Under the pieces are notes generated by a model, which was not told the origin of the DNA, did not search any database, and was given only the letters and a program-made list of their open reading frames with translations. The position numbers were made by a program, and so were the translations under genes. Positions 10,475 through 18,667 of a DNA stretch of 64,000 bases are shown here, one piece after another (the stretch's first letter is position 1; every line of letters begins with the position of its first letter). Source of the stretch: Paenirhodobacter enshiensis (GTDB lineage Bacteria > Pseudomonadota > Alphaproteobacteria > Rhodobacterales > Rhodobacteraceae); the NCBI RefSeq assembly GCF_000740785.1, contig NZ_JFZB01000007.1, positions 62,001 to 126,000 on the forward strand. Reading direction: 5' to 3'.

Positions 10475-11212
10475 ATGTTTGATCTGACGGGCAAATGCGC
10501 TCTGGTGACCGGGGCTTCGGGCGGCATCGGCGCCGAGACGGCGCGCGCGCTGCACAAGGCGGGGGCGAAGGTCGCGCTGTCGGGCACGCGCGTCGCGCCG
10601 CTCGAGGCGCTGGCGGCGGAACTGGGCGAGGGCGCCTTCGTCTGCCCGGCGAACCTGTCCGATGCCGAGAGCGTCGAGGCGCTGCCCAAGGCCGCGACCG
10701 CGGCGATGGGTGCGCTCGACATTCTGGTCAACAACGCCGGCATCACCCGCGACAACCTGTTCATGCGGATGTCGGACGAGGAATGGCAGTCGGTGATCGA
10801 CGTGAACCTGACCGCCTCGTTCCGGCTGATGCGCGGGGTGCTGCGCGGCATGATGAAGGCGCGCTGGGGGCGGATCGTGTCGATCTCCTCGATCGTGGGG
10901 GCGACCGGCAATCCGGGTCAGGGCAACTATGCCGCGGCCAAGGCGGGTCTCGTCGGCATGTCGAAGTCGCTCGCCTATGAAGTCGCGAGCCGTGGCATCA
11001 CGGTGAACTGCGTCGCGCCGGGCTTCATCGCCACCGCGATGACCGACAAGCTGAACGACGAGCAGAAGGGCAAGATCCTGACGCAGATCCCGGCCGCGAA
11101 GATGGGCACGCCCGCCGATATCGCCGCCGCGGTGCTGTATCTGGCGAGCCCCGAGGCCGGTTACGTCACCGGCACCACGCTGCATGTCAACGGCGGCATG
11201 GCGATGATCTGA
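10475..11212 (+). CDS. fabG: 3-oxoacyl-ACP reductase
   Basis: NADPH-dependent reduction of 3-ketoacyl-ACP in fatty-acid elongation. A classical short-chain dehydrogenase of 245 residues: TGASGGIG at 12-19, NNAG at 86-89, the active-site set Asn111, Ser139, Tyr152 and Lys156 (NYAAAKAG), and the C-terminal GYVTGTTLHVNGGMAM typical of FabG. It is preceded by AGAGGGTGAACC as ribosome site. Position between fabD and acpP supports a role in primary fatty-acid synthesis and not in a side pathway. Confidence 0.96.
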   Translation: MFDLTGKCALVTGASGGIGAETARALHKAGAKVALSGTRVAPLEALAAELGEGAFVCPANLSDAESVEALPKAATAAMGALDILVNNAGITRDNLFMRMSDEEWQSVIDVNLTASFRLMRGVLRGMMKARWGRIVSISSIVGATGNPGQGNYAAAKAGLVGMSKSLAYEVASRGITVNCVAPGFIATAMTDKLNDEQKGKILTQIPAAKMGTPADIAAAVLYLASPEAGYVTGTTLHVNGGMAMI

Positions 11213-11259
11213 CGCAGGGGTGCGCGCGGCGTGCCGCCGCGGCGGACTTGCGAAACGGC

Positions 11260-11287
11260 TTGCCTTGCTGCATGACTGTGCTATAGG
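11260..11287 (+). promoter_or_regulatory. candidate acpP promoter
   Basis: TTGCCT and TATAGG are separated by 16 bases, inside the 222-base gap before acpP. A separate strong promoter for acpP is common because ACP is one of the most abundant proteins. Assigned by eye. Confidence 0.45.
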
Positions 11288-11434
11288 CGGCCGCACGACG
11301 CCGGGGGCGACCCCGGCGGGCTTTTCCCGCCTGTCGGGGGAGAGGCGACCGTCCGCACGAACGGGCGGACAACCGCCCGCAAGACGGGCAACGAGAAAAC
11401 GATGGGCCTAGGCCCTCAAAACTGAGGAACGGAC

Positions 11435-11668
11435 ATGAGCGACATCGCAGATCGCGTGAAGAAGATCGTCGTGGAGCATCTCGGCGTGGACGAGGACAAG
11501 GTCACCGAGACCGCGTCGTTCATCGACGATCTCGGCGCGGACAGCCTCGACACCGTCGAGCTGGTGATGGCCTTCGAAGAAGAGTTCGGCATCGAGATCC
11601 CGGACGACGCGGCCGAGAAGATCCAGACCTTCGGCGATGCCGTGAAGTTCATCTCGGAAGCCGTGTGA
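11435..11668 (+). CDS. acpP: acyl carrier protein (primary)
   Basis: A 77-residue acidic four-helix carrier of growing acyl chains. The DSL motif [19 protein letters not shown] gives Ser37 as the 4'-phosphopantetheine site. Sequence and length are those of the housekeeping AcpP, unlike the second ACP at 42122. The GAGGAA ribosome site lies at 11424-11429. It is flanked by its own promoter candidate and a terminator, so it can be expressed as a single-gene transcript. Confidence 0.97.
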   Translation: MSDIADRVKKIVVEHLGVDEDKVTETASFIDDLGADSLDTVELVMAFEEEFGIEIPDDAAEKIQTFGDAVKFISEAV

Positions 11669-11692
11669 TCCTGACCGGATCCGGTTTTCGGA

Positions 11693-11719
11693 CGGCGCTC
11701 CCTTCGGGGGGCGCCGTTT
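11693..11719 (+). terminator. terminator of acpP
   Basis: A CGGCGC-based stem with a TTCG tetraloop pairs with GCGCCG and is followed by TTTGCGTTT. Confidence 0.75.
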
Positions 11720-12058
11720 GCGTTTCGGGGGATGGCATTCGGGGCAGGGCACTTGCCGGGCAGGGATGCCTTCACCCGATCCTCTTGTTCCCGCAGCCCT
11801 GACCCGCCTCCCCTCTGACCGCTTTCCCCTTGGCCCGGGAAGCCCCGGCTGACGTTGCGGGATGCCGGTTCCGCCCGGAGCGGGCTGGCGGCCCCCGCGG
11901 GGCATTTCGGCCGAAACCGGCCGGAAAATGGTGCCCCCGAGCACAACCGCTGTTCGCCAGACCGCATTCGGCACTCTGTCCGCCGATGATGCGCGGCGCT
12001 AACATGAAGGCGAACCCCTGCCACGGGGCAGGGGATGCCCGCCATGGGGAGAAGAGAC
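11720..12058. other. intergenic region between acpP and the WrbA-like gene
   Basis: About 340 bases without a supported gene. It holds several GC-rich inverted repeats, including CCCCTGCC/GGCAGGGG with a 4-base loop at 12015-12034, 25 bases before the next start. No clear promoter hexamers or operators were recognised. Confidence 0.5.
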
Positions 12059-12616
12059 ATGACCAAGACTGTCGTTCTGTATTTTTCGGGCTACGGCCAC
12101 ACCAAGCGCGTCGCCGAGGAAGTCGCTGCCGGCGCCTCGGCCGAGCTGATCGCCATCGACGCCGAAGGCAACCTGCCGGAAGGCGCCTGGGAAACCCTGG
12201 CCGCGGCCGATGCGATCATCTTCGGCGCGCCGACCTACATGGGCAACGCGCCCTGGCAGTTCAAGAAATTCGCCGATGCGAGCTCGAAGGTCTGGGGCAC
12301 GCGCGGCTGGCAGGACAAGGTGTTCGGCGGGTTCTCGAACAGCGCCAGCCTGAACGGCGACAAGGCCGGCACGCTGATCTTCCTGCAGACGCTGGCTTCG
12401 CAGCATGGCGGGATCTGGGTCAGCCTCGGGATGCTGCCGTCGAACACGCTCGCGGCGACGCGCAATGATGTCAACAACCTCGGCGGCTCGGTCGGGCTGC
12501 TGACGCAGTCGCCCTCGGATCAGGGCGCGGATCAGATCCCCTCGGGCGATCTGGAGACGGCGCGGCTTTACGGCGCGCGTGTCGCCTCCGTCGCGGCGCG
12601 TCTGGCGCAGCACTGA
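12059..12616 (+). CDS. flavodoxin-like NAD(P)H:quinone oxidoreductase (WrbA-like)
   Basis: A 185-residue flavodoxin-fold protein. The N-terminal FMN phosphate loop is SGYGHTKRVAEEV (about residues 9-21); GAPTYMGNAPWQFKKFAD and the GGIWVSLGM segment match the FMN isoalloxazine-binding loops of the WrbA/flavodoxin superfamily. The predicted activity is two-electron reduction of quinones by NAD(P)H in the cytosol. The start after GGGGAGAAG is preferred to an in-frame ATG 24 bases upstream. It stands alone between acpP and fabF; nothing in the context narrows the substrate. Confidence 0.75.
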   Translation: MTKTVVLYFSGYGHTKRVAEEVAAGASAELIAIDAEGNLPEGAWETLAAADAIIFGAPTYMGNAPWQFKKFADASSKVWGTRGWQDKVFGGFSNSASLNGDKAGTLIFLQTLASQHGGIWVSLGMLPSNTLAATRNDVNNLGGSVGLLTQSPSDQGADQIPSGDLETARLYGARVASVAARLAQH

Positions 12617-12778
12617 CAGCTCCTCCGGGCATCGTCCGGATTTCGGCGAACTCCTGCGCCCGGCCGTTCTGGCCGGGCGTTTTGCGGCCTGCCGCCTGGG
12701 CGGGGGTGCGCTTTGCGTTGCGCCCCCGTTTGCGGCCGTGTATCAGACGCGGAAACAGTGTTTTCCAAGGGGAAGAGC

Positions 12779-14038
12779 ATGCGTCGTGTTGTCGTCACGG
12801 GTCTGGGTCTGGTCACGCCGCTGGCCTGCGGTGTCGAGGAAACCTGGTCGCGCCTGATCGCAGGACAGTCCGGAGCCGGTCCGATCACCCGCTTCGATGC
12901 CTCGAACGTCGTCACGAAATACGCCTGTGAGGTTCCCCGCGGCGACGGTTCGGACGGCACGTTCAATCCGAACGAGTGGATGGAACCCAAGGATCAGCGC
13001 AAGGTCGACGAGTTCATCCTCTATGCCGTCGCAGCGGCGACGCAGGCGGTGCACGACTCGGGCTGGATGCCCGAGGACGAGGACAGCCGCGAGCGCACCG
13101 GCGTGATGATCGGTTCGGGCATCGGTGGCCTGACGACCATCGCCGAGACCGCGGTTCTGATCAAGGAACGCGGGCCGAAGCGGGTCAGCCCGTTCTTCAT
13201 CCCGGCCTCGCTGATCAACCTGGCCTCGGGCCAGGTGTCGATCAAGTTCGGCTTCAAGGGGCCGAACCACGCGGTGGTGACGGCCTGCGCGACCGGTGCC
13301 CATGCCATCGGCGATGCGGCGCGGCTGATCATGCTCGGCGATGCCGATGTGATGGTCGCGGGCGGTGCGGAAAGCCCGATCTCGGAAATCGGCATCGCCG
13401 GTTTCAACGCCTGCAAGGCGCTGTCGACGGGCGCCGAGGAGCCGACCAAGGCCAGCCGTCCGTGGGACAAGGATCGTGACGGCTTCGTCATGGGCGAGGG
13501 CGCGGGCGTCGTCGTTCTGGAAGAATACGAGCACGCCAAGGCACGCGGCGCCAAGATCTACGCCGAGGTTCTGGGCTACGGTCTGTCGGGCGACGCCTAT
13601 CACATCACCGCCCCGTCCGAGGACGGCGACGGCGGCTTCCGCGCGATGAAGGCGGCGCTGGCGCGCGCCGGGATCACCGCGGCCGATGTCGATTACGTCA
13701 ACGCGCATGGCACCTCGACCATGGCCGACACGATCGAACTCGGTGCGGTCGAGCGTCTGATGGGCAACCACGCGGCCGAGGTCACGATGTCGTCGACGAA
13801 ATCGGCCATCGGGCATCTGCTGGGCGCGGCCGGTGCGGTCGAGGCGATCTTCTGCATCCTCGCGATCCGCGATCAGGTGGCTCCGCCGACGCTGAACCTC
13901 GACACGCCGGCGGCGGAGACGCCGGTTGATCTGGCGCCGAAGGTGGCGCGTCACCGCAAGATCGACGTGGCGATGTCGAACAGCTTCGGCTTCGGCGGCA
14001 CCAACGCCAGTCTGATCGTCGGCAAGGTCCGCGCCTGA
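12779..14038 (+). CDS. fabF: 3-oxoacyl-ACP synthase II
   Basis: Elongating ketosynthase condensing malonyl-ACP with acyl-ACP. The 419-residue protein, starting MRRVVVTGLGLVTPL, carries the nucleophile Cys170 in TACATGAHA, His309 in NAHGTSTMADT and His345 in SAIGHLLGAAGA, the Cys-His-His triad of the FabB/FabF class. The ATG at 12779 after AAGGGGAAG is chosen over a longer open frame. mltG starts two bases after the stop, so the two are co-transcribed. Confidence 0.96.
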   Translation: MRRVVVTGLGLVTPLACGVEETWSRLIAGQSGAGPITRFDASNVVTKYACEVPRGDGSDGTFNPNEWMEPKDQRKVDEFILYAVAAATQAVHDSGWMPEDEDSRERTGVMIGSGIGGLTTIAETAVLIKERGPKRVSPFFIPASLINLASGQVSIKFGFKGPNHAVVTACATGAHAIGDAARLIMLGDADVMVAGGAESPISEIGIAGFNACKALSTGAEEPTKASRPWDKDRDGFVMGEGAGVVVLEEYEHAKARGAKIYAEVLGYGLSGDAYHITAPSEDGDGGFRAMKAALARAGITAADVDYVNAHGTSTMADTIELGAVERLMGNHAAEVTMSSTKSAIGHLLGAAGAVEAIFCILAIRDQVAPPTLNLDTPAAETPVDLAPKVARHRKIDVAMSNSFGFGGTNASLIVGKVRA

Positions 14039-14040
14039 CC

Positions 14041-15243
14041 ATGTGGCGCAACATCGTCTCGACCTTCCTGACGGTGCTGATCGTGCTGCTGGCAGCCCTG
14101 GGCGGGCTGGTGGCATGGTCGCAGAAGCAATACGAAGGGCCGGGGCCTCTGACGCAGGGTGTCTGCGTCAAGGTGTCCCCGGGCCAGAGTTTCGCTGCCG
14201 TCTCGGAGGATCTGAAGGCGAAGGGCGCCATTTCCTCGGCCTATATCTTCCGGGCCGGGGCCGATTACGCGGGCAAGGCCGGTAGCCTGAAGTTCGGCTC
14301 CTATCTGATCGAGCCGGCCAGCTCGATGGCGGAGATCGTGGAGCAGCTGACCTCGGGCGGGCCGTCGAGCTGCGGCACCGAGCTGAACTACGTCATCGGC
14401 GTCACCGGCGAGCAGATGATCCTGCGCGAGATGGACGCGACGACGGGTCAGTATGTCGAGCGCGCGAAGTTCGATCCGAAGACCGCCAAGGCACCCGACG
14501 GATTCGACGACACGGTGAAATCCGCCGACGTTCGGTTGCGGGTGACGCTGGCCGAGGGGGCGACGAGCTGGCAGGTGGTCGAGGCGCTGAAGCTCGCGCC
14601 GTTCCTGAGCGGCACGGTGAAGGACATTCCGGCCGAGGGGTCGCTCTCGCCCGACAGCTACGATCTGAAGCGCGGGACGGATCGCGGCGCGCTGATCGCC
14701 GAGATGCAGAAGCGGCAGAGGGCGGCGCTGGACGCTGCCTGGGCGAATCGCGCCGAGGGGCTGCCTTATGACACGCCCGAGGCGGCGATGGTGATGGCCT
14801 CGCTCGTCGAGAAGGAGACCGGCGTCGCCGAGGAACGCCCGGTGGTGGCGAGCGTGTTCCTGAACCGGCTGGCGCAGGGAATGAAGCTGCAGACCGACCC
14901 GGCGGTGATCTACGGGGTGACGCAGGGGAAGGGGACGCTCGGCCGTGGGCTGCGCCAGTCCGAGCTGCAGCGCCGCACGCCTTACAACACCTATGCCGTC
15001 GAGGGGCTGCCGCCCGGCCCGATCTGCAACCCGGGCAAAGCCGCGATCGAGGCCGCTCTGCATCCGGCTGACACGAAGTTCCTGTATTTCGTCGCCGATG
15101 GCAGCGGCGGGCATGTGTTCGCGGCGACGCTGGCCGAGCATAACCAGAATGTCGCGAACTGGCGCCGGATCGAGAAGCAGCTGAAAACGCAGGACAATAC
15201 CGGAACCGGCATGGCCGACGATGCGGGCGGCGACGCCCCCTGA
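14041..15243 (+). CDS. mltG: endolytic murein transglycosylase MltG
   Basis: Inner-membrane lytic transglycosylase that cuts nascent glycan strands. One N-terminal membrane helix (about residues 6-27), a LysM-like segment, then the YceG domain with the catalytic Glu257 in ASLVEKETG, followed by LNRLAQGMKLQTDPAVIYG and TPYNTYAVEGLPPGPICNPG. At 400 residues it is longer than E. coli MltG (340) because of an insertion around residues 108-165. The last 15 residues are low complexity. It is the last host gene before the GTA operon. Confidence 0.93.
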   Translation: MWRNIVSTFLTVLIVLLAALGGLVAWSQKQYEGPGPLTQGVCVKVSPGQSFAAVSEDLKAKGAISSAYIFRAGADYAGKAGSLKFGSYLIEPASSMAEIVEQLTSGGPSSCGTELNYVIGVTGEQMILREMDATTGQYVERAKFDPKTAKAPDGFDDTVKSADVRLRVTLAEGATSWQVVEALKLAPFLSGTVKDIPAEGSLSPDSYDLKRGTDRGALIAEMQKRQRAALDAAWANRAEGLPYDTPEAAMVMASLVEKETGVAEERPVVASVFLNRLAQGMKLQTDPAVIYGVTQGKGTLGRGLRQSELQRRTPYNTYAVEGLPPGPICNPGKAAIEAALHPADTKFLYFVADGSGGHVFAATLAEHNQNVANWRRIEKQLKTQDNTGTGMADDAGGDAP

Positions 15244-15293
15244 GCCGGGAAAACATTGACGAAACCTTAACGCAGCGCGCACCAACCCATTGG

Positions 15294-15311
15294 CAGGAAA
15301 GGATTTTCCTG
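15294..15311. promoter_or_regulatory. candidate operator: 18-bp dyad abutting the GTA -35 box
   Basis: CAGGAAA and TTTCCTG form a perfect 7-bp inverted repeat with a 4-base spacer, ending one base before the -35 hexamer. The spacing suits an activator contacting sigma region 4. RcGTA expression is activated by GafA at the g1 promoter (known); that this dyad is its site is inference. Confidence 0.5.
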
Positions 15312-15340
15312 TTGACTTGGCGCGCGGTCCGATGTATCCA
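15312..15340 (+). promoter_or_regulatory. GTA operon promoter
   Basis: TTGACT at 15312-15317 and TATCCA at 15335-15340 with exactly 17 bases between them; transcription would begin near 15347, about 95 bases before g1. It is the best hexamer pair in the mltG-g1 gap. Confidence 0.6.
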
Positions 15341-15365
15341 TTGTGACATGCTAGGAGAGGTGGGC

Positions 15366-15398
15366 AGGCGCTCCGGGGAAACCCGGCGGCGCCTTTTT
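15366..15398 (+). terminator. terminator-like hairpin in the GTA leader
   Basis: AGGCGC/GCGCCT outer arms and an inner CGGG/CCCG helix with a GAAA loop are followed by TTTTT (15394-15398). It lies between the GTA promoter and g1, so initiating polymerase would meet it after about 20-50 nucleotides. It could attenuate the operon, or could end read-through from fabF-mltG. Confidence 0.65.
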
Positions 15399-15442
15399 CA
15401 TTTCGCTCGTGCGGACAGGCATGAGAGGCGGGTTCACGACAT

Positions 15443-15769
15443 ATGGGAAAGACCTTCTCGGGAGGGGAGCCTCCGGCAGTCGATCTGCTGGAGGAGACCG
15501 AAGTTCTGTATCGGGAAATAGCCGGTGAGCTGGCCGAGGCGATGCGAGGGGTTCGCCGCGGCGATCTGAAAGAGGCGAAGGTGGCCGCTCAGGCGGTCAA
15601 GGACCTGCGCACGGCCTTTCAGATGGTGATGGATGAAAGGACACGCGTTGAGAAACTCCGCAAGCAGGTTGCCGGGGTCGTCGGAGGGTGCGAGCTCGAC
15701 TTCGACGCGGCAAGAGCTGAAATCGGGCGCCGCCTGGCTCGCCTCCGCGACGCAGGAGATGCTGGATGA
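15443..15769 (+). CDS. GTA small terminase subunit (g1)
   Basis: A 108-residue, largely helical charged protein matching in size, position and character the first gene of the RcGTA cluster, which acts as a terminase small subunit helping the large subunit package random host DNA. The region around residues 18-75 is likely coiled (EETEVLYREIAGELAEAM to TRVEKLRKQVAG). RcGTA g1 is known to lack specific DNA recognition, consistent with non-specific packaging. Its last 137 bases overlap the 5' end of g2 in another frame. Confidence 0.8.
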   Translation: MGKTFSGGEPPAVDLLEETEVLYREIAGELAEAMRGVRRGDLKEAKVAAQAVKDLRTAFQMVMDERTRVEKLRKQVAGVVGGCELDFDAARAEIGRRLARLRDAGDAG

Positions 15770-17063
15770 GTTCCTGGGGGGGCTCGATGACAATGCGCTT
15801 CTGGCGCTGCCATGGGTGTTCGAGTTCTGGGCGCTGCCGCATCAGCTGCCGCCCGCGGGGGCCTGGAAAAGCTGGGTCATTCTGGGGGGGCGCGGTGCGG
15901 GCAAGACGCGGGCCGGGGCGGAATGGGTGCGCGCGCAAATCGAGGGCGCGCGTCCCGCCGACCCCGGCCGGGCGTCAAGGGTGGCGCTGGTGGGCGAGAC
16001 CTTCGATCAGGTGCGCGACGTGATGATCTTCGGCGACAGCGGGATCATGGCGTGCTCGCCCCCCGACCGGCGCCCGGTCTGGGAGGCGGGCCGGCGCCGT
16101 CTGGTCTGGCCGAACGGGGCGACGGCCACGGCGTTCTCGGCCCACGAGCCCGAGGCGCTGCGCGGGCCGCAGTTCGATGCCGCCTGGGCCGACGAGCTGG
16201 CGAAGTGGAAGCGCGCGGAGGAAAGCTGGGACATGCTGCAATTCGCGCTGCGTCTGGGCGATCATCCGCAGCAGGTGGTGACCACGACGCCGCGCAACGT
16301 GGGCGTGCTGAAAGCTATCCTGAACAACCCCTCGACCGTCGCGACCCATGCGCCGACCGAGGCGAACCGGGCCTATCTGGCGGCTTCGTTCCTCGAGGAG
16401 GTGCGGGCGCGCTATGGCGGAACGCGGCTTGGCCGGCAGGAGCTGGAGGGGGTGTTGCTCGACGATGTGGAGGGCGCGCTGTGGACCACCGCGGGGATCG
16501 AGGCGGCGCGGATCGAGACGGCGCCGCCGCTCGACCGGATCGTGGTCGCGCTCGATCCGGCGGTGACCTCGGGGGCGGCGTCGGACGAATGCGGCATCGT
16601 GGTCGCGGGGGTGGTGCAGCAGGGCGCGCCGCAGGACTGGCGGGCGGTGGTGCTGGAAGACGCGACGGTGCGCGGCCGGCCGACCGACTGGGCGCGCGCC
16701 GCCATCGCGGCGATGGACCGCTGGAACGCAGAGCGGCTGGTCGCCGAGGTCAACCAGGGCGGCGAGCTGATCGAGAGCGTGCTGCGTCAGATCGACCCTC
16801 TGGTGCCGTTCCGCCCGCTGCGCGCGAGCCGCGGCAAGAGCGCGCGCGCCGAGCCCGTCGCCGCGCTCTACGAACAGGGGCGGGTGCGGCACCTGCGCTC
16901 GGGCCGGCTCGGCACGCTGGAGGATCAGATGTGCCGGATGACGGTGCAGGGCTATCAGGGACAGGGCTCGCCCGACAGGGTGGATGCGCTGGTCTGGGCG
17001 CTGAGCGAGCTGGTCATCGTGCCGGCGCAGGCCTGGCGTCGGCCGCAGGTGCGCGGGCTCTGA
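15633..17063 (+). CDS. GTA large terminase subunit (g2)
   Basis: ATP-driven packaging motor and nuclease. Walker A GGRGAGKT at 85-92, Walker B ending in Asp187-Glu188 (AAWADELAKW), coupling motif in VVTTTPRN, and the RNase H-like nuclease with an active-site Asp in VVALDPAVTSG (about residue 305) and AEVNQGGELI. The start is uncertain: ATG 15633 is the longest, but TTG 15648 has a better site (GAAAGGA at 15634-15640). Both overlap g1. The predicted 476 residues are close to the RcGTA homologue. No frameshift. Confidence 0.93.
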   Translation: MKGHALRNSASRLPGSSEGASSTSTRQELKSGAAWLASATQEMLDEFLGGLDDNALLALPWVFEFWALPHQLPPAGAWKSWVILGGRGAGKTRAGAEWVRAQIEGARPADPGRASRVALVGETFDQVRDVMIFGDSGIMACSPPDRRPVWEAGRRRLVWPNGATATAFSAHEPEALRGPQFDAAWADELAKWKRAEESWDMLQFALRLGDHPQQVVTTTPRNVGVLKAILNNPSTVATHAPTEANRAYLAASFLEEVRARYGGTRLGRQELEGVLLDDVEGALWTTAGIEAARIETAPPLDRIVVALDPAVTSGAASDECGIVVAGVVQQGAPQDWRAVVLEDATVRGRPTDWARAAIAAMDRWNAERLVAEVNQGGELIESVLRQIDPLVPFRPLRASRGKSARAEPVAALYEQGRVRHLRSGRLGTLEDQMCRMTVQGYQGQGSPDRVDALVWALSELVIVPAQAWRRPQVRGL

Positions 17064-17065
17064 CC

Positions 17066-17118
17066 CTTTCGGCTTTCCGAAAATATCCCACGGGGGTGCG
17101 GGGGTGTGAAACCCCCGC
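17066..17118. repeat. REP-like palindrome, copy 2 (right half only)
   Basis: It matches 1096-1148 at 51 of 53 positions but lacks the left arm of the large palindrome. It includes the GCGGGGG/CCCCCGC hairpin. It begins three bases after the g2 stop, inside the GTA operon. Confidence 0.75.
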
Positions 17119-17142
17119 TCCTGTCTTCGCAATCCATGACGA

Positions 17143-17168
17143 GGCCGGGCCGCGATGCCCGGCCTTTT
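17143..17168 (+). terminator. terminator-like hairpin between g2 and g3
   Basis: A perfect 8-bp stem GGCCGGGC/GCCCGGCC with a 6-base loop, followed by TTTT. It lies inside the otherwise collinear GTA operon, 49 bases before the g3 start. Confidence 0.65.
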
Positions 17169-17216
17169 CCGTCGGTGGCCGGTCCGCAGGGGGACGGCTA
17201 CAACAAGGAGACCCGC

Positions 17217-18428
17217 ATGGTCAGGACTTTCTTTCGCAAATCCGCCCCTCCCCCGGACACGGGATCCGCGCCCGAGCGCAAGGCCTCGGTCACCGGGCGC
17301 ATCGTGGCGATGGCCTCGGGGGTGGGACGCCCGGTCTGGGGGCCGCGCGATACCGCCGGGCTGACGCGGCACGGCTTCACCGGTAACCCGGTGGGCTTTC
17401 GCTGCGTCAAGCTGATCGCCGAGGCGGCAGCCGCGGTGCCGTTGGTCTGCCAGGACCGCGCCGCGCGCTACGAGACCCATCCGGTGCTCGCGCTGCTCTC
17501 TCGTCCCAATCCGGGTCAGGGCCGGGCCGAGCTGTTCGAGGCGCTGTTCGGCCAGATCCTGCTGTCGGGCAACGGCTATCTCGAGGCGGTCTCGCCCCCG
17601 GACCTCTCGGCATCGCTTCCCACCGAGCTGCATGTGCTGCGCTCGGACCGGATGACGGTGGTGCCGGGGGCGGATGGCTGGCCGGTCGCCTATGACTATG
17701 CCGTGGGCGGGCGCCGGCACCGTTTCGACATGACCGGCCATCCCGATCCGATCTGCCATATCAAGAGCTTCCACCCGCAGGACGATCATTACGGTCTGTC
17801 GCCGATGCAGGCGGCGGCGGTGGCGATCGACGTGCACAACGCCGCCTCGGGCTGGTCGAAGGCGCTCCTTGACAATGCCGCGCGGCCCTCGGGCGCGATC
17901 GTCTACAAGGGCGGCGACGGGCAGGGCACGCTCAGCCCCGAGCAATATGACCGGCTGGTCTTCGAGATGGAGACCCACCATCAGGGTGCGCGCAACGCCG
18001 GGCGGCCGATGCTTCTGGAAGGCGGGCTCGACTGGAAGCCGATGGGGTTCTCGCCTTCGGACATGGAGTTCCACGAGACCAAGGCGGCCGCCGCGCGCGA
18101 GATCGCGGTGGCTTTCGGGGTGCCGCCGATGCTGCTGGGGATCCCGGGCGATGCGACCTACGCGAATTACGCCGAGGCGCATCGCGCATTCTACCGGCTG
18201 ACGGTGCTGCCGCTGGCGACGCGGGTCAGCGCGGCGGTGGCGTGGTGGCTGTCGGGCTTTCTCGGCGCCGAGGTGGAGCTGCGCCCCGATCTCGATCAGG
18301 TGCCGGCACTCGCGGCCGAGCGTGACCAGCAGTGGAAGCGCATCGGCGAGGCGGCGTTCCTGAGCCTGGCGGAAAAGCGCGCGCTCCTCGGTCTGCCGCC
18401 GGCGATGGCGGAACAGGCGCCCGAATGA
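17217..18428 (+). CDS. GTA portal protein (g3)
   Basis: HK97-type phage portal, the dodecameric ring through which DNA enters the head. The product is 403 residues from the ATG behind AAGGAG; the upstream open frame runs through the terminator and repeat and is not coding. Family blocks: NPVGFRCVKLIAEAAAAVPL, HPVLALLSRPNPGQ, LLSGNGYLEAV, the HIKSFHPQDDHYGLSPMQAA segment, and GVPPMLLGIPGDATYANYAEA. It shares a four-base ATGA overlap with g3.5. Confidence 0.93.
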   Translation: MVRTFFRKSAPPPDTGSAPERKASVTGRIVAMASGVGRPVWGPRDTAGLTRHGFTGNPVGFRCVKLIAEAAAAVPLVCQDRAARYETHPVLALLSRPNPGQGRAELFEALFGQILLSGNGYLEAVSPPDLSASLPTELHVLRSDRMTVVPGADGWPVAYDYAVGGRRHRFDMTGHPDPICHIKSFHPQDDHYGLSPMQAAAVAIDVHNAASGWSKALLDNAARPSGAIVYKGGDGQGTLSPEQYDRLVFEMETHHQGARNAGRPMLLEGGLDWKPMGFSPSDMEFHETKAAAAREIAVAFGVPPMLLGIPGDATYANYAEAHRAFYRLTVLPLATRVSAAVAWWLSGFLGAEVELRPDLDQVPALAAERDQQWKRIGEAAFLSLAEKRALLGLPPAMAEQAPE

Positions 18429-18658
18429 GCACCGGCGGCTCGCGCTATCTGAAGGAGCCCTTCGATCTGCACGAGCGTCGCTTCGAGACCACGGAGCGGA
18501 TCATGGATCTGCAATTCGGCCATCTGGAACGGCGGCTGGGCAAGATCGAGGCGATGATCGAGGGGCTGGAGAAGCGGTTGTGGATGACGGTCTACGGCGT
18601 CGTGGCGGTGATCCTGACCCAGGCGGTGACGGGCATTCTGCAATATGCCCCGCATTAG
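18425..18658 (+). CDS. GTA head formation protein (g3.5)
   Basis: A small 77-residue protein between portal and protease, as in RcGTA. Residues 8-50 form an amphipathic, probably coiled helix (LKEPFDLHERRFETTERIMD to LEKRLW); residues 52-70 are hydrophobic (MTVYGVVAVILTQAVTGIL), so it could be membrane-associated. RcGTA g3.5 is annotated as a head formation protein; its mechanism is not established. Translationally coupled to g3. Confidence 0.75.
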   Translation: MSTGGSRYLKEPFDLHERRFETTERIMDLQFGHLERRLGKIEAMIEGLEKRLWMTVYGVVAVILTQAVTGILQYAPH

Positions 18659-18667
18659 GGAAAACCC

